A program made the position numbers and the translations under genes. 64,000 nucleotides of DNA from Nectonema munidae (taxonomy: Eukaryota > Nematomorpha > Nectonematoida > Nectonematidae), in the NCBI GenBank assembly GCA_030549495.1, contig JAUIRK010001049.1, positions 496,001 to 560,000 of the forward strand, written 5' to 3'. The number at the start of each line of letters is the position of its first letter. Position 1 is the stretch's first letter. Shown here piece after piece: positions 34,717 through 47,029 of this stretch. Under the pieces are notes generated by a model. That model saw nothing but the letters and a program-made list of their open reading frames with translations. It was not told the DNA's origin and ran no database searches.

Positions 34717-34818
34717 GAGAGAGCACAAGTTGCGCCGCTTGATGGAATTATCAGTGAAGTGGAACGCTGGGACTCAAAGAAGCCGAGAATGAAATATGGA
34801 ATACAGCTTCTAGACCAC
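34717..34818 (-). mobile_element. SINE, diverged copy
   Basis: GAGAGCACAAGTTGCGCCGC mirrors GAGAAGGCACAATTGCGCCG of the copy at 26995, in the same orientation. The later ACTCAAAGAAG and CACGCCTCTT blocks fall where the B-box region and 5' end should be. Confidence 0.5.
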
Positions 34819-36480
34819 GCCTCTTATTTCAGGGTTCATTCAAAAATTATAAAAAAAAGGAGCGATTTAAAACGGCGTTCAAATGGATACACTTTTTGTA
34901 AATTTATTTAAATTTATGCATATTTTTTTAATAAACACTAAATCAAATTTGCTATAAAAACCCTTGTCTGCAGAATTCATAGGAGTTTTATAAATGAATG
35001 TATAATGAAAAGATGTATAAAGAAATTAAATGTGCACTGGCACTCAAGGAGAGATACTGCTACTGCTCTTGGCAAAAAACATAAACTCACGGATATTAGC
35101 ATTCATAGATAATCGACAAACATATTGCACTTTGCTCTGTGTGGTGCATAGTGTATTAAAATTCAGCAATAAAATACAGCTCTAGTGTTTTAAAAAGTAA
35201 TTAAAGCGTTATCCTGTGTTCACAATTTTTTCACAATTAATTATCTTCAATGAAGTGACGATGAATTAGACAACTAAATACCCTCAAGGAATCTTTGAAG
35301 GGTAAAAATCAAAACAGAGGCCCCTTCTATGACAAACGCTAGCGTTTTACACTACATAGAATCGGGATATTAAAAATACCCTTAACAAAACCATATGTAT
35401 ATTAGTTAGTGTATCCATACTTATGATATAACTAATTTGAAATATAGTCATTATGATAAACATAATGTCTATTGTATAGTCTCCTCTGAAATTTGTGGTA
35501 CATTTACAATAAAGTCTGGATACGTCTCTTCTTCATTTCCATTCTATTTCCAGCGTAAACTTTTTACAGTTCTTTTCCAATTTCTTGGTAGAAATCTTAC
35601 AGCGATTTTATTCAAAAATATCAAATTTCCTCAAAAAACTTCCAAAATTAAATAAATTATTATTTAAAAAATGTCTTTTTACTGATTCGCAATCTTTTAA
35701 TAAATTATTCAATAGTTTGACCGACATAATTTTTCTTTTATCTTAAAATTATTATTAATTTTTAAATTTAAATATAAAAACTCACCCTATAAATTTAATG
35801 TCATCTTTCTCATGACCTTTTTAATGTTATGCAAAGATAATAATTAAAAAACGGTCTCTTATTTTTGCAAAAAAAATATCATTTTTCTTAAAATTTAAAT
35901 TTACAACAAAACTTAAACGTGAGTAAAAATTAAACCGACTTCCAACTATGGAATAAAAAAATTGATCCAAAAGGGACTATTTGAAAACATTCGTGCAATT
36001 AGAACATTCCATTTTTTGAATCAATAAAAATAATTTCTTATCCAAGCAATTTTTTGTTAAGTCAACGATCCATAACCTCAACTAGTTAGACTAACATGTA
36101 AAATATGTTCGAATCAATTAAAGCAAGGAAATATGATTATTCATTTAACAATGTAGAAAAACATTAAACCACTGATTTTTGAATTTGATATAAATAATTT
36201 TTTTTAAATATTTAAAAATTGATAAATTTTTAAATATTTTCAGCTTAAAATGAAATAAAGCTCTTAGATTTTTTGGCAAACATATCACTATACAACTGTT
36301 CTGTTCATTCAATTTTAGATCCTGTTTGCCAGTCTATTTTTATCAAAAACGTAATTTAGTGAATTAGTGCTATACTTTTAAAATATCATATTGCTGGAAT
36401 AATGAATCTGCTGATTCATCGAATTGTGGTAAATTTGTTAAATTTATCAAGCTCAGGATAGATATAATCTTTCTATACAA
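34819..36480. other. No gene seen
   Basis: AT-rich spacer; short frames only. No recognisable protein, RNA or terminal repeat. Confidence 0.4.
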
Positions 36481-36489
36481 TCAAAATTG

Positions 36490-37066
36490 CTATATGAACT
36501 ACAGTTTGGATTTAGGAAAAATCACAACACGCAACTTCTTTTAAATCTTTTTTAAATAATATAATAGACAACCTACAATCCGGAAGAGGCGTATTGACTG
36601 TTTTCATGGATTTTAGTAAAGCGTTTGATAAGGTTTCTCATAGACTGCTTCTACAAAAGTTGCAATTATATGGTTTTTCAGACAAAACATTGCTTCTCAT
36701 GAAAAGTTATTTTGATGAACGGCAGCAACAAGTTGCGCTATTGATGATTGTTTGTCCGAAAAAAATAAAATTAGTGCGGGTGTACCGCAAGGGTCAATTT
36801 TAGGCCCCTTACTCTTTTTAATTTATTCTAATGATTTGTATTTTACCAACAAAAATTTAAATTTCTTTTCCTTCGCTGATGATCTCACGATTAACATACC
36901 ATTCCTATTCGATGATATTTTAGTCACTCATGAATATTTTAATAATCAACTTGAGGGGGTAATCAACTGGTGTTATAAGAATGATATGAAAATTAACTTT
37001 AATAAGTCTAAAGCAATCCTATTCTCAAATAAAAAAAAGTTGATATCAATTTTAATAAATTGAAAA
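36490..37066 (+). pseudogene. LINE reverse transcriptase fragment (jockey/CR1-like)
   Basis: Two overlapping frames cover the palm. First FGFRKNHNTQL (just upstream) and VFMDFSKAFDKVSHRLLLQK give motif A with its catalytic Asp; then [20 protein letters not shown] (motif B) and FFSFADDLTI (motif C, catalytic DD); then KINFNKSKAILF. A single frameshift near 36750 separates the frames; otherwise the palm is intact. Neither endonuclease nor 3' end is attached. No frame links it to the other LINE pieces in the window. Confidence 0.85.
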
Positions 37067-38661
37067 TTATAAAGTTACAAGCAAAATGTTTATTTTAAAA
37101 ACAACACAAATTTTCGACTCCAAGAGTTTTTCTCAAGTGCGTGTAAATGTATAAATGAAGGAGAGTCGGTGGCTTGTTGAGTGAGATTAAGTGTCATTGA
37201 TCTTTTACGGTTCTTTGACTGGCTGTGAGAGAGATTATGTTGTTCATGATGAAGATGAAGAGTAACATATGCGAATGGTTTAATAAGCTAGATTTATAGA
37301 TAGTAAATGATTGTGTGGAAGAAGTACATGTATGCATGTTAATGATATATATGCGAACAATATAATATATATGTGAACAAGTATAAATATAATATTCAAT
37401 ATATTCAATTCTAAACGGCTGAATAGATTAAATTGAAGATAGTAAAAGATTGTATTTATATATAGAGTAAATGTATGTTACCATATTTGTAAGTAGTGAT
37501 ACAGAAGATATAAATATGAAATAGAATTAAACATATGTACATGCAATTTACTCGCCTTTTATGAGATGCAGCGTTACAATAGTCCTATTCGTAACCCGGG
37601 AACTATACAGATTTCAGTACATATAGTATATAGGAAAAAAAAAAGAAAGTATGAATCAATCGTTAAAATATTAGTGCATAAATTGTGTATTCATTACTGG
37701 ATTCATTTTTGATATTAAAATTTCTTCTTTTACAATTCTATCATTGTCATTAAAGCATTTTTCTAATATAATCAATTGGATGTTAGAATTATTAAAATTA
37801 ATGTTTCTATGATGAGTAGTAAAATGAAATCCAAGTGGAGAACTAGTTTTATTGTGTTTTTTTTTTTTAATTATTAGGTTAATTTATTTTCAGATAAATT
37901 TTATAAAATTAACTCAAGTATAACGTTTGAAAAAGACATTTCACTTAAAAATTAAATGAAGAATTTCAAGAATTATTAAAACTCAAGGACTGAAAGAAAG
38001 TAATTTTTTAAAGAAAGAAAATGTGTAGATTTTCTTGGTGTTAAATATACGAAAAGCCAGTTTATTTATAATATCAATGAAAATGAAATTTATCCTAGTT
38101 TCTATAAAATAAATAAATAATTATTTGAAAATTAATGAAGATTTTTATTTAATTTGCTTGATATATACCCGAGTTCATAAGAAAATTATAATGTTATCTT
38201 GTCAAAAACAAAAACAGAATTTTTTAATGTAAATAATTTAATTTATTTTGAAAAATTCGTATACTTTAATGAAATAATTTTTTCAAAACATTTAATTTAT
38301 TGATTGTTATTTTTTGATTATATTTTTATCAATTTTTTCATGTTTCTTGATATTTGTTAGTTTAGAGATGGAATTCATAGTTATTGAGTATAGCAACTTA
38401 AACAAAAAAATAAGTCAACGATCCAGAAATGAATAAAGATTTTATAAATAATATAATTAAAAAAACTTATGATGTATACCCTGAAGTTTGAATATTAAAA
38501 TATTGGGATGAGAATATAGCTGAACTTATAGATTTGTCGTAAGATACTCTTTGAAATCCAAAAGTAAGGTTAAGAGTTATCGACAAACCAGATAGTACCT
38601 TGAAAAAATCAGTGGAAGATAAATTAAGCTTTCTGCACTCCAGTCAAATTTTACAGATTAA
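37067..38661. other. Unassigned stretch
   Basis: At 37970-38110 the plus strand gives VDFLGVKYTKSQFIYNINEN, which may be the tail of a reverse transcriptase (FLGV...), and at 38430-38660 KVRLRVIDKPDSTLKKSVED in an open stretch. Neither could be assigned. A GC-richer AACCCGGGAAC at about 37596 follows GCGTTACA and may mark the edge of an old LTR. Nothing here is firm. Confidence 0.3.
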
Positions 38662-38670
38662 CTCCATACC

Positions 38671-39133
38671 GGGTGAGACTTTTTACCCAAATACACGCAA
38701 ATATACCCAAATACACAACAGATAAAAATAAATTTAAATATTAAAAGAATAAGTTAAATATACATAGAAGAATTATTCTCAGGATAAAACTAATATAAAA
38801 TTATAAATTTGTAAAATTGTTTTATTATAATAATAACTTAAAATATAATAATTATTTATAAATAATAATATAATTATTTTATAATAGTAAGTTTGATAAC
38901 ACAAAATAATTTTTTAATTTAAATAATTACTAATATGTGTGGTCTGGCAAGAATATGGGTGACATAAAAATATATAACAATATTCTATTACCAGCTCCCG
39001 TTCAAACTTAAATATCTGTGTATCTTTTTATTTTAAGCATTTATTTAATATTATTTTTAATTTCAAGTTCTTATTTGTAAATAAAAAACATATTTGTGCG
39101 TATTTGAGTGTATTTGGGTAAAAAGTCCTACCG
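38671..39133. mobile_element. MITE, 463 bp, perfect 9-bp target duplication
   Basis: The ends GGGTGAGACTTTTTACCC and, inverted, CGGTAGGACTTTTTACCC extend into AAATACAC(G/T)CAAATA. CTCCATACC occurs exactly on both sides (38662-38670 and 39134-39142). A 9-bp duplication points to the Mutator group; the interior is AT-rich and non-coding. Confidence 0.88.
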
Positions 39134-39949
39134 CTCCATACCTTAAACTTTAAAATAATATTTTTATTCGGAATTTTTTTTCACCTATAGTATTTTTTAT
39201 AATTTTAATCCCTTCTTAAATGAATTCAACTAAATAAAGATTTTACCCAGAAAATTTTTTATCTAAATTGAATAATCCAGCCAAATTGAAAAAACAGAAA
39301 TAAGAAAATTGTTAGAGCAAATTTGAAGATGAAATGTAATAGAGTTTAACAACTTTTTAATACATATTTCTCACTGAATTTTTTGTTTGTATACCCTACT
39401 TCAATGATGTACAACGAAATTATTTATGGATTAATGCAACAATACTTTTAGTTAAAAAACAATTTTTAAAATGATAACTGCAAAAATATAAATGAAGTTC
39501 TAACATATTATATATTTTAGAAAAATTTTGAAGAATTAAGATTTTAAAAAAGAGATATTAGACAATATTTACTATCACATTTACTTTTAAGATGATCAAA
39601 ATATAAAACGTTGAATATAAATAGAAAAATAATTATCAAGTTGTCTCTGCTCTTAAAGAACTTGATTCAAATAATCTTAAAATGAAACAATGGTAAATAA
39701 TTCAAATATTTTTTTAACGTGACTCTTTAAAAGATTTGAAAATTATAAAGAGAAAAATAAAGAAACAAGTGGACACAGCAGTTACGCAAGACACTTCTAT
39801 TCAACTTCTTTGCAAATTTAGAAAAGAAGATTTATTTAAGTCATATATCTATTTTTTCTACAAACTCGAATCAATTACTCATCAAAATAGACGAATTGTG
39901 TTTTTTCTTAATGATAAAACGTTTAAAGTTGCTACATTGACCGAACCTT

Positions 39950-40345
39950 TTTAGCAAAGAAAGTTATTTGAAGTATGGAAGATTGTTTTAAACATACCCA
40001 TATTTAAAATGGGAGGTAATAGGTAAGTCTTATTCTAATTCTTCGTAAAGTACTCGAGTCAGTTATAACAGAAAAAATTGCGAATGATATTTAAAACTTT
40101 CTACTGTTTAATTTGAATTAAGCTAGATTCATGAATGACCAACAACTATTCTTCTAGAGTTTCGAAGTGATTTAGTGCATCTACTTGAATCAAAAGATAC
40201 TATTTAGATAATCTATCCCAATTTTCATAATGCTTTTGAAATTAACTTTATAAATATTTGACTAAACTAGAATTATAGGATATTCGTGAATTGCTTCGAT
40301 AACCAATTTTCTAAAAGGTAGAAAACAAATCTTTGATAAGTATGG
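39950..40345 (+). pseudogene. Heavily decayed LINE reverse transcriptase (CR1/jockey-like)
   Basis: EVWKIVLNIPIFKMGGNR, then after a frame change RKVLESVITEKIANDI, then FRSDLVHLLESKDTI and YPNFHNAFEINFI, and finally NFLKGRKQIF follow the standard order W..a.v.PifKkgd..nyRPisl...Kv.E.i....i, ..gFR....l...., yLDF.KAFD and .flkgRkq. The catalytic Asp in motif A reads as Asn in NFHNAF. Frame breaks occur every 30-60 codons. Confidence 0.55.
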
Positions 40346-40739
40346 GACTAGACTTGCTGACAGAGATATCAGTAAACGCAATACACATTATCATCACTTT
40401 TCAATTTGTTATCGCTTTTATGACAATTTATCAATACATGTATCATCTTTTTTTATCACATTATTATGTGTTTTAATGAAAAATTTTCTTCATCCGTAAT
40501 GATTTTAACTTTTTAATGGGTCTTTTCAAAGTATTTTGTCGGTGTAAGATATCAATATAGAAAAGGCTTTCAAAAAAACTAAGGAGGTTTGTCTTGTATA
40601 GAATTATTTTCCATAAAATTACATTGTTGAAAAAAACATTTTATGAAGATATCTTCAAATATGCGATCTAAATCTCCTGCAGAAACAATTAAGGAATGCT
40701 AGGTAGTGCTATTTCCACACAGTTATGTTTTTTTTATAT

Positions 40740-41270
40740 AAATGATGTAGTAATGAAGTGGCTTACAAATGCTCATGCAAAAATTCATCAAATGGATAGT
40801 TGGACGGATGGCGCACCCATTATTCTGCCAATGCATATAAAATCTGCAAGAAAATAACAATGTGGATAACAATTTTAAGAATGATCTTGGTAAAATTATT
40901 AGAAACTACTCACCCAATTACATATTTAACTGAGATGAAACGGTATTATTCTTTAGGATTCTCCCAGAAATTAAGTATCGTAAAAGGGAGAAAAAGCAAA
41001 AGAAAAATGATGTCGTTGGGGTGTAGCTTAACGAAAAAACTTAAACCATTGGTAATAGGTAAAGTACACTTTTATTTAAATGCTTTATTTAAATCTCAAT
41101 TATTTATCTTAATACAAAAGCATTTAATCCTTGTTGATTTAAAAATGTTAATAGGAGCAACATTGGCCAAATAAAAAATATTGTAAAAGGTCAAATTTAT
41201 CCACAGTCTGGATGGATACACAAAGTTTCAATGCTATGAATGTTTAACGTTGGAATATTCTAATGTTCAA
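40740..41270 (+). pseudogene. Tigger/pogo transposase fragment
   Basis: NYSPNYIFN-stop-DETVLFF near 40905-40955 is the Tigger motif (Y..ENIFNADETGLFF, first Asp of the DDD triad). IVKGRKSKRKMMSLGCSLTK (40980-41035) and KKLKPLVIGK (41035-41063) match KG.k.skeRiTvll..N..Gs.KlkPLVIGK. It is frame-shifted and cut at both ends. Confidence 0.65.
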
Positions 41271-41756
41271 ATGATTTCTTCGATTCTTACTAAGATTTAC
41301 AAATCAAATTCTGTTACAGAACTTTGTCCATCTAAAATTAATTGAAGGGATATCTAGAACATTGGACACAATAAAGGAAATTATTATTGAAAAATCTTTA
41401 TCTTTATAAAAAATTTAATTTAGAAGGAGTAAAAATTATGATTTTAAACTTAATTACAAAAAAACGCATTCTATCAGTAATGACTTGGAAGATCTGATTG
41501 TTTAAAAAAGTTTAAGAGAAACAAACAAATATAGATGTTTTTAAAACAAAATACTTTTTGAATTAATAATTTTTTTAGAATAATTTTTCTATTAATAATT
41601 ATTATGGTGTTGAAAAAATTTTATTCTATTATATTTTAGGTTTGATAATAATATTATTTAATTTATTATAATATTTTTTATTTATTAGATAATTATAATA
41701 AGATAGATATATATTATACATTAATATAGTTCTAGTATTTGATCTTTAAAAATAGG
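41271..41756. other. No gene seen
   Basis: AT-rich spacer between the Tigger fragment and a SINE. Confidence 0.4.
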
Positions 41757-41890
41757 GGGCGTTAATAGGGTTGGTTAAATGCTGCATTCCATACCGAATC
41801 AAGCCTGCTTTCTTCATAGTTCGATACAAGCAGAGCAATTGTGCTTTTTTCGATGAAACGTCCCACGCTACATTTATCTTTATATCATGA
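41757..41890 (+). mobile_element. tRNA-derived SINE, copy 3
   Basis: GGGTTGGTTAAATGCTGCAT, then AATCAAGCCTGCTTTCTTCA, TAGTTCGATACAAGC, GAGCAATTGTGC and TTCGATGAAACGTCCCACGC follow the family order. The B-box segment is deleted. It ends in a TTTATCTTTATAT tail like copy 5 at 46876. Confidence 0.75.
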
Positions 41891-42396
41891 ATTTAATTGT
41901 TTACTAGCATGAACTATGAATTTCTCCTTCCTTTTTTCCATTAAAACTATCAAAACACTTACAGTAAAATGCATAATTAATGTATATATAGGAAATTTAA
42001 TCAATATTTCAAAACCAATATCTATCTTAAAATGTGACCTTAAAATATCATTGTAATCAATAAACATATTTTGGAATTCTATAGCTAACTTAAATTTAAC
42101 TTTTTTTTTTGTAAATATCATGAGATAAAATTTTTTGTATGCGTTTATTGACCTTATTTATGCTCATCCCTTGTAAGGATTCTTTTTCTATTGGTAACTT
42201 ATAGTTTATTTAGTTAATCATAATTCCATAATTTTTACTTATTTTTCCACAAATTTAAATATAAACGTATCTTAATTTTTGCTTAATGTATGTAAATAAT
42301 TTTTAATTGTCAATGTCAAATGTATTTCAATGCTAAAATCATTTTACTTTACCACGTTCTGCTAAACGTGCTTTACTGGAATCGTTTTTTATGTAA
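41891..42396. other. No gene seen
   Basis: AT-rich spacer between a SINE and the left end of the next Tigger. Confidence 0.4.
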
Positions 42397-42398
42397 TA

Positions 42399-43177
42399 CA
42401 GTAACTAGTCGACTTACGACCTATTTGAGTTACGACCACGTTCACAATACGATAATATTTAACATTTAATAGATGAGCTATGTCACGCCTGACAATGTAG
42501 AACAATTTTAGGGAAACAAAAATAAGTAATTATTTTGTTGAATAATTCTACCTTATTGTGTGTGCATTACAAAGGACTATATTTTTTGTCCTGCAAACCC
42601 CATTAAGATGCCAAAAAGAAACTCATCTTTCCATATTCCCAAGCCTGTTAAGAAAGAAAGAAAGGCCCTTGACACAAAAATTAAAGTGATAAAGCAGTAT
42701 GAAGGATATAAAAAGACTAATAACAAAGCAGCGAAATGGACCAATCCATAAAATGGGGAAGTTTCTAAATATTTGGATGGAAAGCCAAATTCAAAAACGA
42801 ATGCCTCTAAGCCATTATACAGTACAGTCGAAGGCTTTAAGTATTTTCAATTCGTTGTAGGAGAAGACTACAATGTTGAATTTACGGCTATTACAGGCTG
42901 GTTCAAAAGATTCAAGAAGAGATTCGAACTACATATGTTTGAGTCACCGGTGAAGCAGCGAGTCAGGATGTGGAAGGAGCAAAGATTTTTTGAGAATTTT
43001 GATGAAATTATTAAAGAAGGAGAATATCTACCAGAGCAGTTTTTCAATGAAGATGAAACGGGCTTATTTTGGAAACGCATGTCAGCACGCACTTATATTC
43101 ATAAAGGAGCAAAAACGATGCCTGGATTTAAAAATAGACTGACTTTGATGTTTTGGCGAAAACATTGCTGCCTTTAA
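42399..43177 (+). mobile_element. Tigger (TcMar) element, 5' half with transposase
   Basis: TA followed by CAGTAACTAGTCGACTTACG at 42397 is a typical Tigger left end. The transposase starts at 42608: MPKRNSSFHIPKPVKKERKA, the psq-like helix region KIKVIKQYEGYKKTNNKAAK, a stop at 42750, the CENP-B-type second domain (TAITGWFKRFKKRFELHMF), then FNEDETGLFWKRMSARTYIH (first catalytic Asp) and GFKNRLTLMFWRKHCC, ending at 43177. The family continues for another ~200 residues with the second and third Asp, which are missing, so the element is truncated near 43180. Apart from one in-frame stop the remaining frame is open, so it is younger than the other Tigger pieces here. Confidence 0.8.
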
Positions 43178-43479
43178 ACTTAAGCCCATCTTAGTTAATT
43201 GAAAATTTATATTACAAATAAAAGTTTAAAATTTTCTTTCTTTTTGGTGGTAATCTTCAAAACAATTTCATCTCTTTTTGAATAGACATTTTTATGTTCT
43301 CTAATTCTTTTTGTCCACATTTTTCTCATTTTTTCCTTTTCAAGCAAAACTTCTTTTTCTATTTTTTTGAAATTTTATCTCTTAATCATGATGTCAGATG
43401 GAGGAATGTTGCCTTTTCAGAGTTTTATTCAGTATATTTTTATAAATATAATACAAGTTATTAATAGCCATGCGATTTA
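43178..43479. other. Unassigned; possible minus-strand coding shadow
   Basis: The minus strand reads a Lys/Glu-rich open stretch (KIEKEVLLEKEKMRKMWTKR) at about 43370-43250. It could be part of another transposon protein but matches nothing specific. Confidence 0.3.
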
Positions 43480-46033
43480 GCTTAGATAAGTGTTTCTCAA
43501 TCTTTCATGACCTGCGGCTCCTTACTAAGCAAGTCAATTCCCGTGGCCCCGTAAATTACAAACAATAAAAATTTTAAAATAAATTAAATTTGAATTAAAT
43601 TTTATTTTAAATTTTGAAAAAAATATAAATGAAAGTAAAAATTTTTTTGAACTTATTCAATGAGAAACTTGCTGTTGAGCTTGTATGACAAGACTTTTTA
43701 TGTCTTGCTTCGTTTGGGATACAGCAAGGTGAATATCGTTGCCAACATCAAGCCGGTTTCGGGACTTTTTTTTGATAGTGGCCAAGTGAGAAAATCCACA
43801 TTCGCAAAGATAAAATGTAGCAAATTTAGATGCTTTCTTGCTGAGTAGAGGGTAGGCATCCTGAACAGATAACCAGAAAGTAGAGAGATCTTTATTGTTA
43901 CTAAAAGCAAGTTCCATTGCTTTAGATGCCTTAAACTCTGCTAGCTCTTCTGCTTCGTCTTCAGTACATTCAATTTCAGTGTTGAATGGGTCCCTATGCC
44001 ATGAAACATCTAATGGTGCATCGTCAAAATAAGATTTGAACTCATGAGTTAGGATGCTGAGATGTTCAGTAATACATTCTTTGATGCCGATGGGAAGCTT
44101 GATTTGTTGTCTGCAGCTGCTCATCTAAGAAAGGAAAAGAGGCTAGGGATTCGACTTTGATTCGTGCCTGCCAAACTTCCATTCGAGCAGACAGTCCAGC
44201 AAGTTTGTCGTGAACCTTACTAACTGTCACATCACGACCTTGCAAAGACTTATTTATCTCGTTGAGTCGACTAAATATATCTGCCAATTAAGCAAGCATC
44301 ATAACAAACTCTTCTTTGTCAAAATAAACATTCAGTTTATTGTCATTTCCTCGCAAAAAAGCTTTTACTTCCAAACTTAATTCAAACAATCGGGAAAGGC
44401 ATTTTCCTCTCGATAACCAACGAACTTTAGTGAAGAGCAGGAGTACTGAATGTTTGGCTCCAATTTCGTTAGTAAGAAGTTGGAAGAGTCTGTGATTTTT
44501 AGCCTTGGAACGGATAAAGTTGATCATTTTAATCACAAAGTTCATAACTTCCAACAAAGAAGACGGGAGAGTTTTTGAGGCAAGCGCATAACGATGTAGT
44601 GAACAGTGAGAAAATGTTATATGAGGCCATTCATTTTTGACTAATGTAACAAACCCTCCTTTAACGTCAATCATTGATGGAGCACCATCAGTACAAATGT
44701 GCTTGAAATTCTGCCACTTAAGACCTGTATTTTTGAAAAAAGAATTCAAGATTGCTTTAACATCTGCTGCTGTCGTGGTACTTGGCATCCAACTACAAAA
44801 CAAAACTCTTCCTTCATCTTTCCATTTTTTTCTTATCGAACGAAAGCAATCAACTGACTATACATAGCAATGTCGGTAGACTAGCCTGAACTCTGTTTTG
44901 CCTAATTTCAGAGCAAACTTGACGACACACATCAGCAGCCATGTCATTAATCCGCCGGCGGATTGTATCATTAAAAAGTCTTACAGGTCTACTTGTGTAG
45001 TCTGAATCAAAAACACTATTCTAGTTTAAATACTGAATGAGAAAATTAGAAAATTTTTTTAAATTTTACGGTATATAAATCTTATTGGTCAGTCCTATTG
45101 ATGAAATTAAGATTAACAAGCAAAAAAGACTCCTTATGTTTTCTTACGTGCCCCAAATTTTAATCAAAACATTTCGGGCGCACTCGTTTCTCTGATCTTT
45201 AAGTTCCAAGCTATGCCTATGCGACTATTTAATTAAATTGAATTTTTGAGTTAAAGCGCACTAAATCACTCTTTTTAATTATCAACAGCCAATTTTCCTT
45301 CTTTTTAACCTAAAAAATGTGAAACAGCTGAAATATAACGTTTTTAAAGTAAAGTATTAGGTTTTATATATTATCATTATTTTTTCATTATTCTGACTTT
45401 TGCTACGCTTTAGCTCAGTGGTTCCTAACATTGGGTCACGAGATAAAATTTGGGTTGCCTAGCTTTGAAATTGAAAAAAATGATATGTAGTGAAGATTTA
45501 TGCAATGTGCAATCTACTTTTGTAATAAAAATATTTCTCACGAATGAAGTATGAAGAAATTAAATTGCAAGGTATAAGGCAGAAGTAGAGATTGGATGCA
45601 ACGTAGGAAAGAAAACCCGTTATGAATGAGACTCCAAAACAATGATACAACATGTTTGAAGAAGTCATTCGTAAACCACGCACAAAGCATTTTCATATGT
45701 CTGACTCGAAAGTTTTCAAGATCACAACTTCAAAAACTCAAAACTCGTAATTCATGTCAACTTACCCTTTGAAATGATTCTGCAATTAAAATAGAAAAGA
45801 CAAAGATGTTTTGATTGATGTTTGCTTGATAGTACTCGTGGGAAGAGGAGTATGAAAATCAAAGCAAATATGTGACATGCTTGATTAATCTGTTCACTTA
45901 CAATTAAATTCATCATGATACAATTACTAATTAACTGAGCTTATGTTGATAACCCATTTTAATTATATATGAATTTAGGTTCATTCTTTGCCATCTACTC
46001 GTGGCCCCCTAGTTGAGAAACACTGGCTTAGAT
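43480..46033 (-). mobile_element. Full-length hAT element, ZBED5/SCAND3 type
   Basis: GCTTAGAT occurs exactly at 43480-43487 and 46026-46033, giving a perfect 8-bp target duplication. Inside it the ends are (A)AGTGTTTCTCAA at 43488 and its inverse TTGAGAAACACTG ending 46025, the classic CAGTGTTTCTCAA hAT terminus with one changed base. The minus-strand transposase occupies 45010-43657. At about 45419 a second hAT-like end, CAGTGGTTCCTAACATTGGG, lies inside the element, suggesting a nested fragment whose other end I could not find. Confidence 0.92.
43657..45010 (-). pseudogene. hAT transposase (ZBED5/SCAND3-like), few lesions
   Basis: Reading from 45010 leftwards: RRRINDMAADVCRQVCSEIR (the region ahead of the first catalytic Asp, with a frame change near 44880), then from 44803 an open frame with CTDGAPSMIDVKGGFVTLVK (second Asp), FSHCSLHRYALASKTLPSSL (the C..H motif), FTKVRWLSRGKCLSRLFEL and KEEFVMMLA. 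One in-frame stop (44288-44290) precedes LADIFSRLNEINKSLQGRDV; one frameshift near 44124 leads to the last frame with LSKKASKFATFYLCECGFSH and KKKSRNRLDVGNDIHLAVSQ, the C-terminal dimerisation region (TYLCExGFSxL...KxxxRNRL). About three lesions in ~450 codons make this the freshest transposase in the window. The BED finger is not visible, so the 5' part is probably eroded. Confidence 0.88.
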
Positions 46034-46875
46034 TATAGCATTTAGTTTCAGATTTTTATTTAGACTAGATAAGGTAGTAGATAATCTTAGATTACTAATC
46101 TAAGATTTAGACAACTCATATATTTCATTATGATAGTACATTTTATCGTTATCTTGTCTTTAAATTCTTATTTTTCCTTTCAACAAGTTCATTTTTTCAC
46201 CCATGCAATTTGATGTCAAACGAGAAGATTTCTTTATCTATCCAACTTGTAATTTTAGAACTATTAATATTCCCAATTACAATGTTCCCACTGGTAATTT
46301 TTCTAGCACCATTTTTCATAGATTATAGTGGTGTGCCAGAATAGGTGATATATAATGTAGGATGTCTTTTGCGCTTTCTTAGAGAAGGGGTAATGTGTAA
46401 AGAGGTTTAAAATAGATTTGGGATATAAGATTATTGTTGATCTTGAAAATATGAAGCTGTGTATTTGAATTTAAAAAAAGATTGAGGAAATTTTGGCAAT
46501 TTCCTTATTAGAACTAAATTATTGAGTTGTTATTCATGATAATTTTCTTATTTTCTTCTTTCAAGAAGTGGCAGATTTTTTACTTAGTGCCCAAAAACTC
46601 GTAATGCCCTTGTTTTGGCAACCGATTAACGAGTTTTTCTAAATGTATAGTAATTGTTGTTAGCGTTAAATGCATCCATTCTGTTGCGTTTATTGGTTAC
46701 ATCCCAATTGTGTGAGCGAAGCGTTAATTATTTTTGAGTCGACAGATTAAGATGAAAGGGATAAAAATAGTTGGTGTAATGTCGTCCAATGATTTGAAAT
46801 TATAGTATTGGCTTCCAATTTTTGCTTGTTGAAAGATCCTACACACTATGTTTCTGAGATTATGCTGCAATAAGG
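46034..46875. other. No gene seen
   Basis: AT-rich spacer. Between 46730 and 46870 composition is a little more even, but no domain is recognised. Confidence 0.35.
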
Positions 46876-47028
46876 TGGCATGTCAGGTTGGTTGGGATGG
46901 TGGACTCACGGAAGCCTCTGGGTTCGATCCCTCATAGATACCAATTTGTTCATAGTTTGACATAAGCGCTACATCAGTGCCTTGTCAATGAAAACACACC
47001 TACGCTACCTTTACCTTTATATATTTCA
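46876..47028 (+). mobile_element. tRNA-derived SINE, copy 5
   Basis: CAGGTTGGTTGGGATGGTGG (A-box region) and CTGGGTTCGATCCCTC (strong B box) are followed by TTCATAGTTTGACATAAGCG, TGTCAATGAAAACACACC and a CTACCTTTACCTTTATAT tail. Family order is kept; identity to copy 2 is lower in the body. Confidence 0.75.
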
Positions 47029-47029
47029 C

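Noticed and set aside
37087-37600. Possible LTR (TG...CA with AACCCGGGAAC after it)
   Set aside because: No second copy, no coding region and no target duplication; the resemblance rests on a few bases.
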